The notes below the pieces were generated by a model. The model had not been told where the DNA came from. It ran no database searches and was given only the letters and a program-made list of their open reading frames with translations. A program made the translations under genes and the position numbers. A stretch of DNA of 64,000 bases from Sphingobacterium spiritivorum (GTDB lineage Bacteria; Bacteroidota; Bacteroidia; Sphingobacteriales; Sphingobacteriaceae), in the NCBI RefSeq assembly GCF_016725325.1, contig NZ_CP068083.1, forward strand, positions 3,224,001 to 3,288,000. The letters are read 5' to 3'. Shown piece by piece: positions 1 to 7,680 of the stretch. The stretch's first letter is position 1; each line of letters opens with the position of its first letter.

Positions 1-779
1 TTACAGTTTAAAGTACCCCAAAATTATGAGATTATTGCTAATGGTGTACTTCGAAAAAGGGTGAATACACTATTATAAGCAATACGAATAACCACTTTGA
101 TATCCCTATTGTCCTTTCAGGTAAATTCCAGCGATTCAGTATCGCTAATAATAAAATAAAATTTTACGGAGTACAGCTTTCCGCTGAAAAGATAGAGGAG
201 ATACAGAAAACGTCTCTTGAGATGTACAACTTTTATGAAAGCAGATTTGGAAAAAGTGCTACAGATAAGCTGATCGTGACAGTAAATTCTTTTGCTCATG
301 ATATGTCTTATGCAAGAAGAGGATTTATCTCTTTATCATTACTGGATAATTATGGTCTTGTCGATCGAAAAGTGATGGCTCATGAAATCGCACACCTGTG
401 GTGGCAAAATGCAAAGACAGGGGTGTGGGAAGACTGGCTGAATGAATCTTTTGCTGAATTTTCCACTTTGAAATGGATGGAGAAAACGCTCCCGGATGAA
501 ATGTTTCATAAACAACTCAAAAGATATGAAGAGGCGTATAAAAAAACTGTAAAAATCTCAAAAACGAAAACAGGAGATAGTGACTGGTACTCGATTGCTT
601 ATTTCAAAGGGCCTTTTATGTTATATCAGCTGGAAAAAAGTATAGGAGAGGAAAAAATGCTGCAATTTTTGAAAAAGGTCTACAAAAACAAGATCTCCAC
701 CACAGAAAAATTAATAGCGTTGTTAAAAAACTATGCTGATGATAAGTCTGTAAAAATATTAGAAAATGAAATCTATTAA
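1..779 (+). pseudogene. M1-family metallopeptidase, C-terminal part, frameshifted
   Basis: The intact reading frame from 222 carries HEIAH (residues 54-58 of that ORF) and a downstream Glu in WLNE (residue 75), which is the gluzincin zinc site HExxH...E. Family knowledge: M1 aminopeptidases are usually exported or surface proteins in Bacteroidota. The same frame reads sensibly back to about 51 (GEYTIISNTNNHF), but codons 1-57 read sensibly only in another frame (VPQNYEIIANGVLRK, N-terminal-domain-like). The switch falls in an A5G3 run at 54-61; one extra base there would join the two frames. The gene starts left of the window. It is either a true frameshift mutation or a homopolymer sequencing error. 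The spacing between HExxH and Glu is about two residues shorter than in classical M1 enzymes. Confidence 0.65.
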
Positions 780-933
780 ATACCATAGCTGAAACGGTTG
801 TTTCAATATCACGGATCTCGAAATGATAAGGTATGACCAGATAAAACCACCGGATGTAGCAGCATAATTGAGGGGAAATTACTAATTACATGGGTTTTAT
901 AATCCATAAGATTGATCTCATGAATTAAGTGCT

Positions 934-1428
934 TTAAAGACTTGCTATCAATCTATCTTCAACAAAAACAAATGGCAACAGGCTTTTAATTCCGTTAACT
1001 TTCAAGACTTCCCCATTAAGACAATAAAACAATACCTGAATAGGTCTGTTCTGTTTCATTTCAAATTCGGCCATTACCTGTAAACAGGCTCCGCAAGAAG
1101 TTATTGGTTTGGTAATTTCAAAAGCATTTGTTTGAGCAGTAATAGCCATACTCTCTATTACTCCATCCGGATGCATCACTCCAATTGCAAAAAGCGCAAC
1201 CCGTTCGGCACATAACCCTGAAGGATAAGCTACATTTTCCTGATTACTGCCTAAAAAAGTCTCACCTGATTCAAGCCGAATGGCTGTACCTACTCTAAAT
1301 TTGGAATAAGGAGAGTAAGAACTTTCCAGTGCCTTCTCGGCCATATCACATAAATTTTTGTCTGTCTCGCTTAACTCTTCAATATTGGTATAATGCTCGT
1401 AAGTTATATTTAAATCGATCGATCTCAT
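934..1428 (-). CDS. cdd: Cytidine deaminase
   Basis: This enzyme deaminates cytidine and deoxycytidine to uridine and deoxyuridine in pyrimidine salvage, in the cytoplasm. The 164-residue protein has the zinc-site signature: CAE at residues 73-75 (Cys ligand and catalytic Glu) and SCGAC at 111-115 (two more Cys ligands, usually written PCxxC). The N-terminal segment SSYSPYSKFRVGTAI is also typical. Length fits the tetrameric family in Bacteroidota (about 160 aa). It is a lone gene reading left, divergent from the unknown gene at 1691. A small hairpin lies just upstream of the start (1454-1474). The Pro before the first Cys of the second motif is Ser here, a minor variation. Confidence 0.9.
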   Translation of the reverse strand: MRSIDLNITYEHYTNIEELSETDKNLCDMAEKALESSYSPYSKFRVGTAIRLESGETFLGSNQENVAYPSGLCAERVALFAIGVMHPDGVIESMAITAQTNAFEITKPITSCGACLQVMAEFEMKQNRPIQVLFYCLNGEVLKVNGIKSLLPFVFVEDRLIASL

Positions 1429-1453
1429 CTTAATGTCTTTACTAAAATAAACC

Positions 1454-1474
1454 CCCGATAATTTTAATATCGGG
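1454..1474 (-). promoter_or_regulatory. Hairpin in the cdd leader
   Basis: Perfect 7-bp inverted repeat CCCGATA / TATCGGG with a 7-nt A/T loop, ending about 26 nt upstream of the cdd start. On the minus strand it is followed by a T-rich stretch, so it could be a leader hairpin, attenuator or operator. Function is not known. Confidence 0.35.
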
Positions 1475-1690
1475 CAAACAAATTAGGGTAATTTATTGGA
1501 TTATTAAAATAAATATGATGTTGTACCCGATTTCGGCTGCCTGGCTATTGAAATATATAAATGTGTAGGTAAGCTGATGAAATCCGATCTAATGAGTGTT
1601 TGGGTTTTGTAAACACTTAAATGTGAGTTTTATATCTGTATAATTGTTATATTTATTCAGATTAAGCTGCCGGTAAAAATAGCGAAACAG

Positions 1691-2050
1691 ATGGAAAATA
1701 AAGATCGGGTAATCAATAGGGTTGGGTGGGTAACACAAATGAAATCTACACCGCCTTTAACAGAAGAATATATCCAAAGACAATACCGTTTCTTTGAGAA
1801 CCAGATCAGGTTTCTTCAGGACAATGGTTTTACCACACGCATTATTTTGGAAGCGGATCAAAGCGCTTCCGATGATTCACAAATAACTGTTGGCGATCTC
1901 ACTCCCTTAGGACTGAAATTTTACTTGTTTGGCATCAGACCGTGGACTGCACGTTATGATAGAAATAAAGACAAGGATAAAGCTGTTGATGATCTGAGCT
2001 TTATCAATAAAAAACTAACGGATTTTGTAAAACTAAATGGTGTTAGATAG
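1691..2050 (+). CDS. Hypothetical protein, 119 aa
   Basis: I do not recognise this protein. It has no signal peptide or membrane segment and looks like a small soluble alpha/beta protein (charged N-terminus, a FYLFGIRPW strand region, a lysine/aspartate-rich C-terminal helix). It is followed after 18 nt by another unknown gene (2069-2695) on the same strand, so the two are probably co-transcribed. Upstream is a 262-bp divergent gap shared with cdd. The arrangement of two small soluble unknown genes is the sort seen for accessory or immunity-type genes, but nothing in the sequence proves that. Confidence 0.6.
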   Translation: MENKDRVINRVGWVTQMKSTPPLTEEYIQRQYRFFENQIRFLQDNGFTTRIILEADQSASDDSQITVGDLTPLGLKFYLFGIRPWTARYDRNKDKDKAVDDLSFINKKLTDFVKLNGVR

Positions 2051-2068
2051 GGGACGAGGGTAAATAGA

Positions 2069-2695
2069 ATGAAAGAAAATAGTAATGATAATTTCAGTTC
2101 TGTGGTTGCCGAATTCGGAAACCTGATCAGCGATTTTGGTTTCTCTTGTCCTAAGAAGCTTTGGTATCCTAATCTTGTTTCATTGAGTAAAAATATAGAG
2201 GATATTTATTACTGTTATGTTATAGCCCGTGCATATAAAAACGACGGTTCTTTAGAAACGACATTATGGGTAGGCCCGATAAACAGACCGGACGATGGTT
2301 TAGAGAACCTGTCCGCAAATATCAAAATGCAGATCGGTTACACTCAGGTATTAGATCCGCTTTTTTTTCAAAATTGTGAATCTAAAATTATCACGCTTAT
2401 TGAAAGCGGCATTTTGAAAACTCTTTTAACAGCTTCCAAAAATGAGCTAAATCATCCTTCAATAAAGAACCGTCGATATGAAGTTTATACGCAGTATTTT
2501 CTTCCTTTCTTTTTAAAAATTATACAGGCTGCAGGTAACGATAAAAGCATAATGAAGGATAAGAAGAAATGTCAGGTTTTGATCGAAAATGCATTTACCA
2601 TTCTTCCATCAGATGAAAAAATATTTTTCGATCAACTGGGACTTAAAGCAACACAGGATAAGATTTGGGAGCTGTGTTATATTTATTCCCTTTAA
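2069..2695 (+). CDS. Hypothetical protein, 208 aa
   Basis: Not recognised. It is a soluble protein without a signal peptide or transmembrane segment, and mainly helical in its second half (about residues 95-205). The central part contains YYCYVIARAYKNDG and a TTLWVGPIN strand region. It starts 18 nt after the 119-aa gene and probably shares its transcript. No catalytic motif is apparent. The next element downstream is the terminator of the oppositely oriented tRNA-Lys. Confidence 0.6.
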   Translation: MKENSNDNFSSVVAEFGNLISDFGFSCPKKLWYPNLVSLSKNIEDIYYCYVIARAYKNDGSLETTLWVGPINRPDDGLENLSANIKMQIGYTQVLDPLFFQNCESKIITLIESGILKTLLTASKNELNHPSIKNRRYEVYTQYFLPFFLKIIQAAGNDKSIMKDKKKCQVLIENAFTILPSDEKIFFDQLGLKATQDKIWELCYIYSL

Positions 2696-2830
2696 ATCCG
2701 TCCAACTGCTAATGCTTTGGCAGAGTCATTTTATAAAAAGTTGTCAGAAGACAGAATTGGGAGCTTAGGGAATATTAATTTCTTGATTCGATGCAATCCG
2801 GTAAACTTTCTGTTCGAATCCAGATGGCAC

Positions 2831-2859
2831 AAAAAAAGCCTCACATTTCTGTGAAGCTT
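2831..2859 (-). terminator. Terminator of tRNA-Lys
   Basis: On the minus strand, immediately after the tRNA, AAGCTTCACA pairs with TGTGAGGCTT (10 bp, one G-U) around a GAAA loop and is followed by seven T. This is a classical intrinsic terminator. It could also serve as a weak stop for the + strand genes ending at 2695. Confidence 0.8.
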
Positions 2860-2866
2860 ATTTCTG

Positions 2867-2939
2867 TGATCCCGCTGGGATTCGAACCCAGGACCCATAC
2901 ATTAAAAGTGTATTGCTCTACCAGCTGAGCTACGGAATC
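2867..2939 (-). tRNA. tRNA-Lys (anticodon UUU)
   Basis: The 73-nt cloverleaf can be built by hand. The acceptor stem GATTCCG pairs with CGGGATC (one T-G). The D arm is GCTC...GAGC. The anticodon stem ATACA/TGTAT encloses loop CTTTTAA, giving anticodon TTT. The T arm is CTGGG-TTCGAAT-CCCAG and the discriminator base is A. The 3' CCA is not encoded, as is usual in Bacteroidota. It stands alone, with its own terminator downstream. Confidence 0.95.
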
Positions 2940-3166
2940 CTTTCTTTTTGTGAAACTAATTCCGTTTCTGAAAGTGATGCAAAGGTAGGAATATAAATTA
3001 TATATGCAAAGAAAACCGTTGTTAAAACATAAAAAAAAGTAAAACGTATTCATTTATAGCGATTTATTTTTTTAAATAAAATTGCGCTGATGATAGTGCT
3101 ATGCTATATTTCCCTTTTCTTTCCAGAATTAAACCCTTATTTTGTACAATATAAGTTGAACATAGC

Positions 3167-3838
3167 ATGAAAATACTAATTGTGGAAGACGAACTCGAAT
3201 TGCAGAGGAGTGTTCAGGAATTTTTGGAGGCAGAGCAATATGTCGTAGAAGTAGCTTCGGATTATTCTTCGGCTTCGTCAAAGATCAATCTGTATACCTA
3301 TGATTGTATACTGTTGGATATAAATCTGCCGGGAGGCAACGGACTTGCGCTGCTGGATGAGTTGAGAGAGAAAGAGCAGCAACATACAATTATTATTTCG
3401 GCAAGAGATTCTATAGATGATAAGATAAAAGGACTGGATCTAGGTGCGGACGATTATCTGACCAAGCCTTTTCATCTTTCCGAACTGAATGCCCGTATCA
3501 AAGCCGTACTGCGACGTAAGCAGCTTGCCGGCAATCCTGTTGTTCAGCTCAATAATCTGCAGATCAATTACGACACACGTAGCATCTGTGTCGATGATCA
3601 GGATCTGCATTTCAGCCGTAAGGAATTTGATGTATTTTCATTTTTTGTTCTCAATAAAAATAAGCTGGTCACGAAAACCGCATTAGCCGAGCATGTATGG
3701 GGAGACGATTCGGATATGGCCGATAATCTTGATTTTATCTATTCACAGATTAAAAATATTCGTAAAAAGTTGAAAGAGCATCATGCAAAGCTGGAGATAC
3801 AGGCAATCTACGGTATAGGATATAAAATGAGCGTGTAA
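3167..3838 (+). CDS. OmpR-type response regulator
   Basis: Transcription factor of a two-component system. The receiver domain (about 1-118) has acidic residues E7/D8, phospho-acceptor D51 in LLDINLPG, and K100 in LTKPF. A winged-helix DNA-binding domain follows (about 128-223), with RKEFDVF and the C-terminal IYGIGYKM wing. Length 223 aa is standard. The stop is separated by one base from the start of the histidine kinase gene at 3840, so the two are translationally coupled. A near-consensus -7 element (TTATTTTG, 3137-3144) lies about 22 nt upstream of the start. The signal sensed is not evident; the nearest neighbours do not point to a regulon. Confidence 0.92.
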   Translation: MKILIVEDELELQRSVQEFLEAEQYVVEVASDYSSASSKINLYTYDCILLDINLPGGNGLALLDELREKEQQHTIIISARDSIDDKIKGLDLGADDYLTKPFHLSELNARIKAVLRRKQLAGNPVVQLNNLQINYDTRSICVDDQDLHFSRKEFDVFSFFVLNKNKLVTKTALAEHVWGDDSDMADNLDFIYSQIKNIRKKLKEHHAKLEIQAIYGIGYKMSV

Positions 3839-3839
3839 G

Positions 3840-5111
3840 ATGAGACTACTGAACCGAACCATGTTGTATCTTTCCGGAGCATTGCTGCTGATCCTGAGTG
3901 TATGGGCGGTGATCTTCTATCTGGATATGATGGATCAAGTATACGACAGCCTTGACGATGGCCTGGAAAATCATAAGATGCTTATTATACATAAGGCATA
4001 CGAGGATGAAATGGTGTACCAGAAGAGGGATTTTGGGGAAAGCAATTACAGATTGATTCCTGTTCCTGAAGATATCGCCATCAGCGGCCTGGAAACCTAT
4101 TCTGATACGTCGATGTATATGGTTAATGAAGAGGATTTTGAAATCGTTCGTATGTTGACAACCTATTTTCAGGATAACGATGGCAAATATTACAAGTTGC
4201 AGGTTATCTCTTCCATGGTGGAGGAAGATGATCTGATCAGCAGTTTACTGTACTCGCTTCTCACGCTATTTGTTGTCGTTATGATATCCATTTTTATTAT
4301 CAATAAGTTGATATTGAGTAAAATATGGAAACCATTCTATCAGCTGGGGTATCAGTTGAAAAAATTTGAACTGGGAAAGAGAAATACCTTTATCGCCCCC
4401 AAAACCTCTGTGCTCGAATTTAAAGAGCTGAACAATACAATCACTCAGCTGCTGGATGATAATACCGCAGTCTATGAGCGGCAAAAGGACTTTGTAGAAA
4501 ATGCTGCACATGAATTGCAGACACCGCTGGCCATATCGCAATCAAAAGTAGAAATGTTATTGCCTCATTTTGAGAAAGATGAAGAAGTATTAAATCAGCT
4601 GGCAGAGGTACTGAATCAGCTGGACCGGATGAAAAGATTGAACAAATCGCTGTTACTGCTGACCAAAATTGATAACCGCCAGTTTTTAAATCAGGAACCA
4701 ACAGACTTTAATGTTCTCTGGAAAAAGCAAATAGAGGCCTTCAGAGAGCTTTTGGAACATAAAAGTATACATATAGACCTGTCGGAAGAAGAGGAGCTTA
4801 TACATGATTTTAATCCGGATCTCGCGCAGATGCTTATTTCTAATCTGCTGCGCAATGCACATATTCATAATTATGAGGGAGGGCGTATTGTTGTGCATAT
4901 CCGGAAGAATGGATTTTCTATAGCCAATACCGGTAAAGAAAAGGCACTTAATGCGCAGCATATCTTTGACCGTTTTTATAAGGACGTGGAAAATCAGCAA
5001 TCAACCGGCCTTGGACTGGCAATTGTCAAGTCTATAGTGGATACGACAAATGGGAAAATTGACTATGCATATACGGATCACATGCATAGCTTTACGGTAC
5101 ATTTTGGCTAA
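3840..5111 (+). CDS. Membrane sensor histidine kinase
   Basis: Cognate kinase of the regulator at 3167. Two membrane segments (about 7-29 and 137-159) flank a roughly 105-residue extracytoplasmic sensor region. A linker leads to the dimerisation domain with phospho-accepting H224 in AAHELQTPL. The ATPase domain has an N box (ISNLLRNAHIHN, about 333-344), NTG at 363-365 and the G box TGLGLA at 389-394. Length 423 aa. The N box is slightly unusual, with His where most kinases have Lys/Tyr. Its stop codon directly abuts the stop of the convergent gene at 5112, with no intergenic base between them. Confidence 0.92.
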   Translation: MRLLNRTMLYLSGALLLILSVWAVIFYLDMMDQVYDSLDDGLENHKMLIIHKAYEDEMVYQKRDFGESNYRLIPVPEDIAISGLETYSDTSMYMVNEEDFEIVRMLTTYFQDNDGKYYKLQVISSMVEEDDLISSLLYSLLTLFVVVMISIFIINKLILSKIWKPFYQLGYQLKKFELGKRNTFIAPKTSVLEFKELNNTITQLLDDNTAVYERQKDFVENAAHELQTPLAISQSKVEMLLPHFEKDEEVLNQLAEVLNQLDRMKRLNKSLLLLTKIDNRQFLNQEPTDFNVLWKKQIEAFRELLEHKSIHIDLSEEEELIHDFNPDLAQMLISNLLRNAHIHNYEGGRIVVHIRKNGFSIANTGKEKALNAQHIFDRFYKDVENQQSTGLGLAIVKSIVDTTNGKIDYAYTDHMHSFTVHFG

Positions 5112-5408
5112 TTAATCATTTCTGAGGTACTCTTCATCTTCTGCGCTCAGTGATCTGGCAGCAGGAGGGAGTGTTTCTCCGGCTTCACCTGTAATACTGT
5201 AGACAGAAGGGTGCTGATCTTTTTTCTTTCCCGATCGGGCAAGGATTAACCCCACAATAATACCCAACAGAAAGAAAATAGCCAGAATAGCCAGTTTGGA
5301 GACACTATGGTCACCGAAAATCCAAAAGTTGACCGATTCCGTGTTTTTCATCAGCACAATAGTGAGCAGAATGGTCAGTATTAATAAGAATATGGTCTTG
5401 ATACGCAT
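5112..5408 (-). CDS. LapA-domain (DUF1049-like) small membrane protein
   Basis: 98-residue protein with two hydrophobic segments (about 4-20 and 38-59), separated by a short NTESVNFWIFG loop, and a charged cytoplasmic tail. This matches the LapA/LapB-type envelope proteins, which in enterobacteria act in lipopolysaccharide assembly control. The motif of two helices with N-x-E/Q-x-V-x-F between them is the usual signature. Function in this organism is inferred only from the fold. It lies between a convergent kinase and the rpsF-rplI operon terminator, and reads left as a single gene. Confidence 0.65.
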   Translation of the reverse strand: MRIKTIFLLILTILLTIVLMKNTESVNFWIFGDHSVSKLAILAIFFLLGIIVGLILARSGKKKDQHPSVYSITGEAGETLPPAARSLSAEDEEYLRND

Positions 5409-5440
5409 ATAATGATGGATTACCTGAAACCGAAAGTAAT

Positions 5441-5472
5441 AAAAAAAGGAGATAACTTGCGTTATCTCCTTT
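5441..5472 (-). terminator. Terminator of the rpsF-rpsR-rplI operon
   Basis: AAAGGAGATAAC (5445-5456) pairs perfectly with GTTATCTCCTTT (5461-5472) around a 4-nt loop. On the minus strand the hairpin is followed by a run of seven T. It sits 25 nt after the rplI stop. Confidence 0.88.
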
Positions 5473-5496
5473 ATATTTTGTGTTGAATAACAGTTA

Positions 5497-5940
5497 TTAT
5501 TCAGCTACTACTTCGAAAGGAACCTGAACTTTAACTTCTTTGTGAAGGTTCAAGTTAGCGATATATTCACCAACTAATTTTGGTTCAGTTTCGAAAGTAA
5601 TGCGGCGACGATCTACGTCAAAACCTTGCGCTTTCAAAGCATCAGCAATCTGGATGCTGTTTACTTTACCGAAGATTTTTCCTGATTCACCAGCTTTAGC
5701 ACCGATTGTCAACTTGATAGCTTCTAATTTAGTCGCTAATTCTGTCGCATCTTTTTTAATTTTCTCTTGTTTGAATTGCGCTTGTTTGATGTTTTCAGCT
5801 AATACTTTCTTTGCAGAAGATGTAGCCAATACAGCGAAACCTTGAGGAATTAAGTAGTTACGACCGTAACCCGGCTTTACTACGACAACATCGTCTTTTT
5901 CGCCAAGGTGTTTGATATCATGTTTTAAGATAATTTCCAT
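5497..5940 (-). CDS. rplI: 50S ribosomal protein L9
   Basis: Binds 23S rRNA at the base of the L1 stalk. The 147-residue protein starts with the family signature: MEIILKHDIKHLGEKDDVV, then the glycine-rich GYGRNYLIPQGFA segment of the N-terminal RNA-binding domain. A long charged helix and a C-terminal domain (about 75-147) follow. It is the last gene of rpsF-rpsR-rplI, 12 nt after rpsR, and is followed by a strong terminator. Confidence 0.97.
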   Translation of the reverse strand: MEIILKHDIKHLGEKDDVVVVKPGYGRNYLIPQGFAVLATSSAKKVLAENIKQAQFKQEKIKKDATELATKLEAIKLTIGAKAGESGKIFGKVNSIQIADALKAQGFDVDRRRITFETEPKLVGEYIANLNLHKEVKVQVPFEVVAE

Positions 5941-5952
5941 GTCGTATTCTCC

Positions 5953-6216
5953 TTATTTTAATGAGTCAGTAACGTAAGGTAATAAACCGATGTGACGAGC
6001 ACGTTTAACGGCCTGAGCAACTTTACGTTGGAATTTCAATGAAGTACCAGTAAGACGACGAGGTAAAATTTTACCTTGGTCATTCACAAATTTCAAAAGG
6101 AAGTTTGCGTCTTTGTAGTCAATGTATTTGATACCGTTCTTTTTGAAACGGCAATATTTTTTACGGTTGTCCTCTACTTTAGGAGCAGTTACGTATTGGA
6201 TGTTTTCGTTTGCCAT
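5953..6216 (-). CDS. rpsR: 30S ribosomal protein S18
   Basis: 87-residue small-subunit protein that binds 16S rRNA together with S6. Recognisable by [15 protein letters not shown], the [18 protein letters not shown] core and the basic C-terminal helix with [10 protein letters not shown]. Its ATG shares one base with the rpsF stop codon (TAATG), which indicates translational coupling, and it is followed by rplI. Confidence 0.97.
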   Translation of the reverse strand: MANENIQYVTAPKVEDNRKKYCRFKKNGIKYIDYKDANFLLKFVNDQGKILPRRLTGTSLKFQRKVAQAVKRARHIGLLPYVTDSLK

Positions 6217-6584
6217 TAGTTTGCTACCTCCTCAGTTTTAGTTTCCGCTTTCTTGTTGAATGCTCCGCTACGTTTTTTCTCGCTGTATGCAATAGCATGT
6301 TTGTCTAATGCAATCGTTAAGAAACGCATTACGCGCTCATCACGTCTCAATTCAATCTCAATTTTTCTGATTAATTCACCTGGAGCCTTGAATTCAGTTA
6401 AGTGATAAAATCCAGTTGTTTTTTTCTGGATAGGATACGCTAATTTTTTCAAACCCCAATTGTCTTCAGCGACAATCTCGGCTCCGCCTTCTGTTAAGAT
6501 GTTTTTGAATTTTGCGATTACTTCTTTCGCAACATCATCAGAAAGCAACGGGGTAAGAATGATTACAGATTCGTACTGTTGCAT
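6216..6584 (-). CDS. rpsF: 30S ribosomal protein S6
   Basis: S6 forms a complex with S18 on the platform of the 30S subunit. I start it at the ATG at 6584, because the protein [17 protein letters not shown] then begins exactly like the family (122 aa). A longer upstream reading to 6707 adds 41 residues with no homology-like features and would run over the promoter at 6633-6640. The core includes [20 protein letters not shown] and the DERVMRFLT strand. The basic, alanine/glutamate-rich tail after residue 95 is normal for Bacteroidota. Confidence 0.96.
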   Translation of the reverse strand: MQQYESVIILTPLLSDDVAKEVIAKFKNILTEGGAEIVAEDNWGLKKLAYPIQKKTTGFYHLTEFKAPGELIRKIEIELRRDERVMRFLTIALDKHAIAYSEKKRSGAFNKKAETKTEEVAN

Positions 6585-6632
6585 TTTGTTAAATATTTTT
6601 GTTAATTTAAAATCTCCGCACTTACGGAAGTG

Positions 6633-6640
6633 CAAAGGTA
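6633..6640 (-). promoter_or_regulatory. -7 promoter element of the rpsF operon
   Basis: Read on the minus strand the sequence is TACCTTTG, an exact match to the Bacteroidota -7 consensus TAnnTTTG, 48 nt upstream of the rpsF start. No clear -33 TTTG is seen at the right distance. Confidence 0.6.
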
Positions 6641-6746
6641 TAAAATTACTTTTATTTATAAAAGAGAAATTTAGAATAAGTGACCTATTGTCAAAATCAG
6701 GGTACAAAGTATTCCTTCATCTAAATATTTAATAACTTTACTTCCT

Positions 6747-7646
6747 ATGAAAACAATCCAAAATTACTTTCTAAGCCTTTTTCTAGTCTTTTTTATCAGC
6801 GTGGTTCCCTCTGCAGTTCAGGCACAAAAAGATCCGCTGGATGACAGGGTATTGCGAATATTAGCTATCGGTAATAGTTTTTCAGAAGATGGCATTGAAA
6901 ATTACCTTTACGAACTGGCAAAGACTAGCGGTAAAACCATGGTCATCGGCAATCTCTATATAGGAGGGGCGCCTTTATCTCTGCATGTACGCAATGTAAA
7001 TGAAGATAAGGCCGCTTACAGCTATCGTAAAATAACCTCTGACGGGAATAAGACTGTTACTCCGGATGTGCGGATATCGGATGCGTTGGTTGATGAGCCC
7101 TGGGATTATATCAGTTTTCAGCAGGCCAGTCCGCTTTCCGGAAAATATGAAACATATCAGGCCGATCTTCCGGCTTTGTTTGCTTATGTAAAAGCGCATG
7201 TACGGTATCCTTCTACAAAGTATATTCTGCACCAGACATGGGCCTATCAGCAGGATTCCAAACATGATGGCTTTGCGAACTATGACAGAAGCCAGCTAAA
7301 GATGTATGAAGCTATTGCGCAGACTTCTCAGCAAGCATTCAAACTAATTCCCTTTGACTTATTAGTTCCTGCAGGTACTGCTGTACAGAATGCGCGGACA
7401 AGTTTTATAGGAGATCATTATACCAGAGACGGTTACCACCTTAATCTGGACTACGGACGTTTTACGGCAGCCTGTACCTGGTTTGAAACTCTTTTTCAGC
7501 AGGATGTCACAACGAATGTTTACAAGCCGCTAAAAGTGACGGATATTCAGGCTGAAATAGCAAAAAAAGCAGCACATGAAGCGGTTTTACATCCTTTTAC
7601 AGTAACACCCCTTAAAGCCTTTCAGGTAATGGAAATGGCAAGGTAA
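6747..7646 (+). CDS. Exported SGNH-type hydrolase (DUF4886-like)
   Basis: 299-residue protein with a signal peptide (about 1-27, ending VQAQ). It shows the DUF4886 pattern ILAIGNSFSEDGI, where GNS (42-44) sits at the place of the catalytic Ser of SGNH/GDSL esterases. The late motif RDGYHLN (D228, H231) resembles the catalytic Asp-x-x-His block. Family knowledge: DUF4886 members are uncharacterised, but the SGNH fold is that of carbohydrate esterases. It is followed after 34 nt by a sulfatase and then a sialidase on the same strand. Esterase action on a decorated glycan, for example a sialate O-acetyl group, is a reasonable inference but is not shown. The upstream region is shared with divergent rpsF. 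Confidence 0.7.
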   Translation: MKTIQNYFLSLFLVFFISVVPSAVQAQKDPLDDRVLRILAIGNSFSEDGIENYLYELAKTSGKTMVIGNLYIGGAPLSLHVRNVNEDKAAYSYRKITSDGNKTVTPDVRISDALVDEPWDYISFQQASPLSGKYETYQADLPALFAYVKAHVRYPSTKYILHQTWAYQQDSKHDGFANYDRSQLKMYEAIAQTSQQAFKLIPFDLLVPAGTAVQNARTSFIGDHYTRDGYHLNLDYGRFTAACTWFETLFQQDVTTNVYKPLKVTDIQAEIAKKAAHEAVLHPFTVTPLKAFQVMEMAR

Positions 7647-7680
7647 CCCTTAGTATTAATCAAAAACCAACCTATAAATA

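Noticed and set aside
2780..2830. GTTCGAATCC T-arm-like sequence on the + strand near tRNA-Lys
   Set aside because: No D arm, anticodon arm or acceptor stem can be built around it, and its orientation is opposite to the tRNA; possibly a tRNA remnant but not enough to call an attachment site.
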